Under the pieces are notes generated by a model. The model saw only the letters and a program-made list of their open reading frames with translations, was not told where the DNA came from and did not search any database. Shown here piece by piece: positions 13,245-16,824 of a stretch of DNA of 16,824 nt. A program made the position numbers and the translations under genes. Position 1 is the first letter of the stretch. Every line of letters starts with the position of its first letter. The DNA is taken from the NCBI GenBank assembly GCA_023430315.1, contig JAEZAW010000289.1, forward strand, positions 1-16,824, given 5' to 3'. Source of the stretch: Pseudomonadota bacterium. GTDB taxonomy: Bacteria; Pseudomonadota; Alphaproteobacteria; Rhizobiales; Hyphomicrobiaceae.

Positions 13245-13709
13245 CTACCTGCGCGGCACCTCGGGACAGCCTTTGCCCGGTGGCCGGCCCATGATCTGCA
13301 CCGAGTAGAATTGCGGCGTCGCACCAGGAGCCCGGGCCACACCCACCCCGATCTGCGTCACTTTCGGCGAGGCCATGTTCGCGCGATGGCCGGACGAATT
13401 CTTCCAGCCCGTCACCACGGTTCCGGCCAGCGCGCTCGTCGTGTAGCCCTTCTCGTCGCGGCGCCAGGAGAGGTTCTCGGCGAGCCAGCAGAAGCGATAG
13501 CCCTTCTCCCGTACGCGCGCGTCCATGCTGCGGCCGTCCGCAGAGTGAGAGAGCGCCCCGTTCCGCGCGAGGTAGGCGGCGTAGGCGCGCGCGGCGGCCG
13601 CGAGCTGCTTGTTCGAAGAAAGCGTGCCGAGCTTCTGCTCGCGACGGAAAGCATTCGTCATCTGAATGATGGCGATTTCGGTCTGTGGAAGATCAGGCAA
13701 GGTAGCCAT
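13245..13709 (-). CDS. CAP-domain (CAP/SCP/PR-1) protein without signal peptide
   Basis: The 154-residue product is a single CAP domain, a fold found mostly in secreted proteins of unclear biochemical role. Family landmarks: an N-terminal helix (IAIIQMTNAFRREQKLGTL), LSHSADGRSMDARVREKGY (53-71), AENLSW (77-82), GWKNSSGHRANMASPKVTQIGVGVA (101-125) and YSVQIMGRP (135-143). The CAP-site residues H55, E78 and H108 are present. Start is ATG 13709 with GAGTGAG upstream, or GTG 13715; an in-frame stop immediately before 13715 rules out a longer form, so there is no signal peptide or membrane anchor, which is unusual. Cysteines 74 and 148 could pair if exported. It follows the carbonic anhydrase by 52 bases on the same strand and may be co-transcribed. 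Confidence 0.82.
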   Translation of the reverse strand: MATLPDLPQTEIAIIQMTNAFRREQKLGTLSSNKQLAAAARAYAAYLARNGALSHSADGRSMDARVREKGYRFCWLAENLSWRRDEKGYTTSALAGTVVTGWKNSSGHRANMASPKVTQIGVGVARAPGATPQFYSVQIMGRPPGKGCPEVPRR

Positions 13710-13761
13710 GCGCACTCACTCGAACGCTGTTGATGGTCAGACTGTGGAAGGGGGGATCAGA

Positions 13762-14400
13762 TTAGAGCGGAACGAAGGCGTTGGTCGCCTCGTTGAGGAC
13801 GGAGAGCTGGCCAGTCGAAATGTCGAAGTACGCGCCGTGCAGGTTGAGGCGTCCTTTGCCCTCGAGTGTCTGCACGCAGGGGAACGTGCGCAGATTGGCG
13901 AGCGAAACCTTCACGCCTTCGCGCTCCAGATTGGTGCGCAGCTCCGACATTGAGTGGGTGGGACTCTCGGCCAGGACCTTGTCGCGCGCGCCATCGAGCA
14001 TGGACATCCAGTTGGCGATGAACTCCGCCTCAGTCTGCTGTGTCGCGTCATGATCGATGCACGCGCGCACACCGCCGCATCCCGAATGCCCGATGACCAC
14101 GATGTGCTTCACCCTGAGATTCAGCACCGCGAACTCCAGCGCCGCGCTGACACCGTGATACTTGCCGTCCGTCTCGTACGGCGGCACGAGGTTCGCGACA
14201 TTGCGCACGACGAAGAGCTCGCCGGGCATGGCGCTGAATACTGCTTCGGGCTCGACGCGACTGTCGCAGCAGCTCACGACCATGACCTCGGGGCTCTGCC
14301 CATGGCTGGCGAGCCGTTCGTAGTCTTCCTGGTGGGGAATGAAATGGCGGAGCTTGAACCGCCGGTAGCGGTCGGCGAGGTGGTCGGGGAAGTAGCTCAT
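13762..14400 (-). CDS. Beta-class carbonic anhydrase
   Basis: The enzyme interconverts CO2 and bicarbonate in the cytoplasm. The 212-residue product carries the beta-class zinc site: CxDxR in VVSCCDSRVEP (C44, D46, R48) and HxxC in VIGHSGCGGVRA (H105, C108). ELFVVRNVANLVPP (61-74) and YHGVSAALEFAV (81-92) are also typical. The start ATG 14400 (MSYFPDHLADRYRRF) matches the family N-terminus and total length; the frame runs upstream to 14664, but that extension is Gly/Arg/Ala-rich and unrelated. It is divergent from the AAA+ ATPase gene and upstream of the CAP-domain gene. Confidence 0.95.
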   Translation of the reverse strand: MSYFPDHLADRYRRFKLRHFIPHQEDYERLASHGQSPEVMVVSCCDSRVEPEAVFSAMPGELFVVRNVANLVPPYETDGKYHGVSAALEFAVLNLRVKHIVVIGHSGCGGVRACIDHDATQQTEAEFIANWMSMLDGARDKVLAESPTHSMSELRTNLEREGVKVSLANLRTFPCVQTLEGKGRLNLHGAYFDISTGQLSVLNEATNAFVPL

Positions 14401-14671
14401 GCGACGCCCATGGTGAGGGTTGCCGTCAAGGTTGTATCGGGGGGCCACGAAGCCCATTCGGGCAAGAAATGGCTGGTGCAGCGCACAAGCGCAAGCAGGA
14501 ACTTGCCATCCTCCGCCGGTACGACCGGCAGGCAACCCATGTGCCGCCTTCTGTGATTGGCCACCCCCGGCCATTCTGCGGCCGCATTCACCACGTTGCC
14601 GTTTTGCGGCCCGCACCATAGCGTAGCTCTGATCGCGACGAACCTGTCCAGCAGCCGACGGCAATCAAGCA
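14401..14671. other. Divergent intergenic region, carbonic anhydrase to AAA+ ATPase
   Basis: These 271 bases separate two divergent genes and must hold both promoters. No conserved gene is seen. The N-terminal extension of the carbonic anhydrase frame and the plus-strand frames crossing it look like high-GC shadows. I could not pick out convincing -35/-10 pairs. Confidence 0.4.
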
Positions 14672-16726
14672 ATGTCTTCTATGATTACTGACATCGAGCG
14701 CGGTCTCATTGCGCGCTACCTCACGCGCCTGCTCGTTCGACAGGACCTGACGCTGCGTTCGGCGCGCAACCTGCTCGTCTGGCTGAACGAGCGCTCGGAC
14801 GTGCTGAGCCTGCCGCTGCCCCCCGCGCTCGTCGAGGCGCTCGGCGGCTACATGGCCTACAAACCCGCCGAGTTCGAACGCGCCTGGACCAAGCACAAGG
14901 ATGCCGTCGTCGTCAGCCTCGATCGCGCCGCAAAGGAGACGCCGCGCCCCGAGCCCATGGCGACGAACGTCGAGCGGCTCGTCGAGGCCCTTGGCCTGCC
15001 GCACGCCGCATGGCGCCTGCTCGGCCTCTTCGCCTGCTCGACGCGCTTCGAGCAGGTCCAGTACCTCGCCAATGCCGCCGCCGACTATTGCGGGCCGATG
15101 ACACGCGCCGTCTCGCTGCTGTGCGATGTGCATCCGCGCGCGACAGAGGAACTGCTCGCGGCCGGCGGCGAGCTGGTGGCGGCCGGTCTCCTCCAGGTGC
15201 GCGACCAGAGCACGACGCTTGCCGGCTACGATGCGCGTTTCACGATCCCCTCGCGCGTCAATGCCTGCCTCGAACGCACGTTCGGCTCGTTCGACGAGAT
15301 GCGCAACGCGCTCCTCGGTGACCCGCTCGTCTCGTCCGTGACCATGGAGGACTACGAGCACGTCACGGCCGATCGCGATTTCATTGCGGGCGTCCTGCGC
15401 GGCGCCCTAGACAGCAACGCAACGGGCGTCAACATCCTGCTCTATGGCCCCCCGGGCTCAGGCAAGACGGAGCTTGCAAAGGTCGCAGCCCAAGCCGCTG
15501 GCGCTGCACTCTTCGCAGCGGGCGAGGCGGCCTCGCGCGACGGAGAGGCAAACCGCTCCGAGCGGCTCGCCGACATCTCCTTCTCACAACGCCTCCTCGG
15601 TGCCCATGAGCGCACGGCCCTCCTCTTCGACGAGATGGAGGATGTGGCCGTCCACCTCATCAATCGCGGCGGTTCGAAGGTCTATTTGAACCGCCTGCTC
15701 GAAACGAACCCGATCCCGATCATCTGGACCTCGAACGAGCTTCAGCACATCGACCCGGCGCTTCTGCGGCGCATGACGCTCGCCATCGAGCTCAAGCGTC
15801 CGCCGCCCATACAGCGCCAGCGCATTCTAGAACGCCTCGCCGAGCGCATGGATCTGAAGCTCACGGGAAGCGAAGCCGAAGCGCTCGCGCGCCGCCTCGA
15901 TGCGACGCCGGCGATCTATGAGAATGCGCTCAAGGCAGCCAAACTCTCCGGTGGCGGCGCCGAAGCCATCGAACGCGCCGCGCTCGGCATTGTCCGCGCC
16001 GTATCCGGCGTCGTCGCGCGCAAGGCCGGCACCATTCCCGACTACGATCCGCTGCTCACCTGCTCGGATCAGGATCTTTCCACCCTCGCCGACCGCCTCG
16101 TCGCCGCGCAGGCGCGATCCTTTTCGATCTGTCTTTCAGGCCCGCCCGGCACCGGCAAGTCGGCTTTCGCGCGCCATCTCGCGCGCCGGCTCGGCTTGGA
16201 GCTGATCCAGAAGCGGGCATCCGACATTCTCGGTCCCTATCTCGGCGAGACCGAGCGCCACATCGCCAATGCCTTCGAGGAATCGCGCGAGGCCAATGCC
16301 ATGCTCGTCTTCGACGAAGCGGACAGCCTGCTGCTCGACCGCCGCGATGCCACGCGCTCGTGGGAGATCACGCAGGTCAATGAGATGCTGACGTGGATGG
16401 AGGATCATCCGCTGCCCGTGTGCTTCACGACCAACTTCATGGAGCGTGTCGACAGCGCTTCGCTGCGTCGCTTCACCTTCCAGGTCGTCCTTAGCTACCT
16501 CGACAAGCCCGGCCTGCGCCGCGCCTGGCAGGTCTTCTTCGGCTCGGACCGCATTCCGCCGGAAGCCGCCGGCATCGCCAATCTGACGCCCGGCGACTTC
16601 GCCAAGGCGAGGAAGCAAGCCGAAGTGCTCGGCGTTCTGGAGAACCCAACGCGCCTCGCCGAGATCATGGGCGATATCAGCCGCTCGAAACCGGACGCGC
16701 GTGGAAGTATGGGGTTCGTGCGATAG
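14672..16726 (+). CDS. Tandem AAA+ ATPase (Cdc48-like, two ATPase modules) with helical N-terminal region
   Basis: The 684-residue protein contains two AAA+ modules after a helical N-terminal region of about 220 residues (alpha-rich, no known catalytic motif). Module 1: Walker A GPPGSGKT (259-266), Walker B LLFDEMED (D320, E321), sensor-1 Asn in WTSNELQHIDPALLRRM with arginine-finger-like RR. Module 2: Walker A GPPGTGKS (490-497), pore-loop-like GPYLGETE (Y523), Walker B LVFDEADSLLLDRRD (D548, E549), sensor 1 FTTNFMERVDSASLRRF. Both modules keep ATP-binding and hydrolysis residues. The aromatic pore loop of module 2 suggests a ring that threads or remodels protein substrates. No protease, transmembrane or DNA-binding domain is seen. 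The ATG at 14672 has only a weak Shine-Dalgarno; ATG 14681 is an alternative. The substrate is unknown and no partner gene is adjacent in the window. Confidence 0.87.
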   Translation: MSSMITDIERGLIARYLTRLLVRQDLTLRSARNLLVWLNERSDVLSLPLPPALVEALGGYMAYKPAEFERAWTKHKDAVVVSLDRAAKETPRPEPMATNVERLVEALGLPHAAWRLLGLFACSTRFEQVQYLANAAADYCGPMTRAVSLLCDVHPRATEELLAAGGELVAAGLLQVRDQSTTLAGYDARFTIPSRVNACLERTFGSFDEMRNALLGDPLVSSVTMEDYEHVTADRDFIAGVLRGALDSNATGVNILLYGPPGSGKTELAKVAAQAAGAALFAAGEAASRDGEANRSERLADISFSQRLLGAHERTALLFDEMEDVAVHLINRGGSKVYLNRLLETNPIPIIWTSNELQHIDPALLRRMTLAIELKRPPPIQRQRILERLAERMDLKLTGSEAEALARRLDATPAIYENALKAAKLSGGGAEAIERAALGIVRAVSGVVARKAGTIPDYDPLLTCSDQDLSTLADRLVAAQARSFSICLSGPPGTGKSAFARHLARRLGLELIQKRASDILGPYLGETERHIANAFEESREANAMLVFDEADSLLLDRRDATRSWEITQVNEMLTWMEDHPLPVCFTTNFMERVDSASLRRFTFQVVLSYLDKPGLRRAWQVFFGSDRIPPEAAGIANLTPGDFAKARKQAEVLGVLENPTRLAEIMGDISRSKPDARGSMGFVR

Positions 16727-16732
16727 CTGTTC

Positions 16733-16778
16733 TTCCCCTTCTCCCCATTCTTATGGGGAGAAGGTCGGGGTGAGGGGC
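16733..16778. repeat. Short palindromic repeat (CCTTCTCCCC type), right copy; may also end transcription
   Basis: Positions 16737-16748 and 16753-16764 are perfect 12-base complements (CCTTCTCCCCAT / ATGGGGAGAAGG) with a 4-nt loop, 10 nt after the AAA+ stop codon. The right flank tcggggtgagggg matches, in reverse complement, the flank of the left copy at 1-8. There is no T-run, so it is not a classical terminator, though such stems can stabilise or end transcripts. Confidence 0.65.
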
Positions 16779-16824
16779 GGCACCGCGCGCTGACGTCGGC
16801 GTTTGCCGCGGGGGGGGGCCCCGG

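Noticed and set aside
14401..14664. 88-residue N-terminal extension of the carbonic anhydrase
   Set aside because: The extension is Gly/Arg/Ala-rich without family similarity; the enzyme starts at 14400 with normal length.
16810..16824. Run of nine G followed by CCCCGG at the window end
   Set aside because: Could be the start of a G/C hairpin like that at 86-102 or a homopolymer sequencing error; too short and cut by the edge to interpret.
1..16824. CRISPR array, transposase, integrase, toxin-antitoxin or known defence genes
   Set aside because: Looked for repeated spacers, DDE or tyrosine-recombinase motifs and short toxin-antitoxin pairs; none seen. The AAA+ ATPase has no defence-type partner in view.

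Overview
High-GC, densely coded bacterial DNA. The best taxonomic clues are a LexA with an alphaproteobacterial GTTC-N7-GTTC operator, an alphaproteobacterial-style gene content (single-domain MaoC and CitE-like CoA enzymes, SufE, AidB, beta-carbonic anhydrase) and palindromic repeats of the kind scattered through Hyphomicrobiales (Rhizobiales) genomes. I read it as chromosomal DNA of a Hyphomicrobiales-type alphaproteobacterium. Genus cannot be decided from the sequence alone.

Layout. (1) 1-5071 is mostly minus strand: a CitE-like CoA-ester lyase, a MaoC-fold hydratase, NAD kinase (nadK), the plus-strand cutA, a class I fumarase/tartrate dehydratase-type alpha subunit without its beta partner, and an HMG-CoA-lyase-family enzyme. 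Four of these six are carbon-carbon lyases or hydratases acting on short dicarboxylates or their CoA esters, which suggests a dispersed C5-dicarboxylate (citramalate/mesaconate/itaconate-like) or leucine-type degradation module; that is inference. (2) 5135-8828 is stress-related: lexA with one perfect and one near-perfect SOS box, a tiny predicted exported protein with six symmetrically spaced cysteines, an aidB-type acyl-CoA dehydrogenase, and a convergent MarR regulator. (3) 9140-10451 holds sufE and a visibly less GC-rich two-transmembrane protein of unknown function. (4) 10488-14400 is a run of minus-strand genes: beta-carbonic anhydrase, a CAP-domain protein without signal peptide, then a pair of 63-nt hairpin repeats, then a three-gene operon (SAM methyltransferase, a divergent methyltransferase-like protein, a PLP-dependent transsulfuration-family enzyme read from a TTG start). 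(5) 14672-16726 encodes a 684-residue tandem AAA+ ATPase divergent from the carbonic anhydrase.

The most striking unexplained structure is the pair of 63-nt hairpins at 13048-13110 and 13122-13184. They lie in opposite orientation, have identical length and a bulge at the same place, and differ at several stem positions by compensatory double substitutions, so they look like diverged copies of one structure-conserved element. Inverted copies of a different short palindromic repeat (CCTTCTCCCC type) sit at the two extreme ends of the window. I saw no rRNA, convincing tRNA, CRISPR array, transposase, integrase or recognisable defence system.
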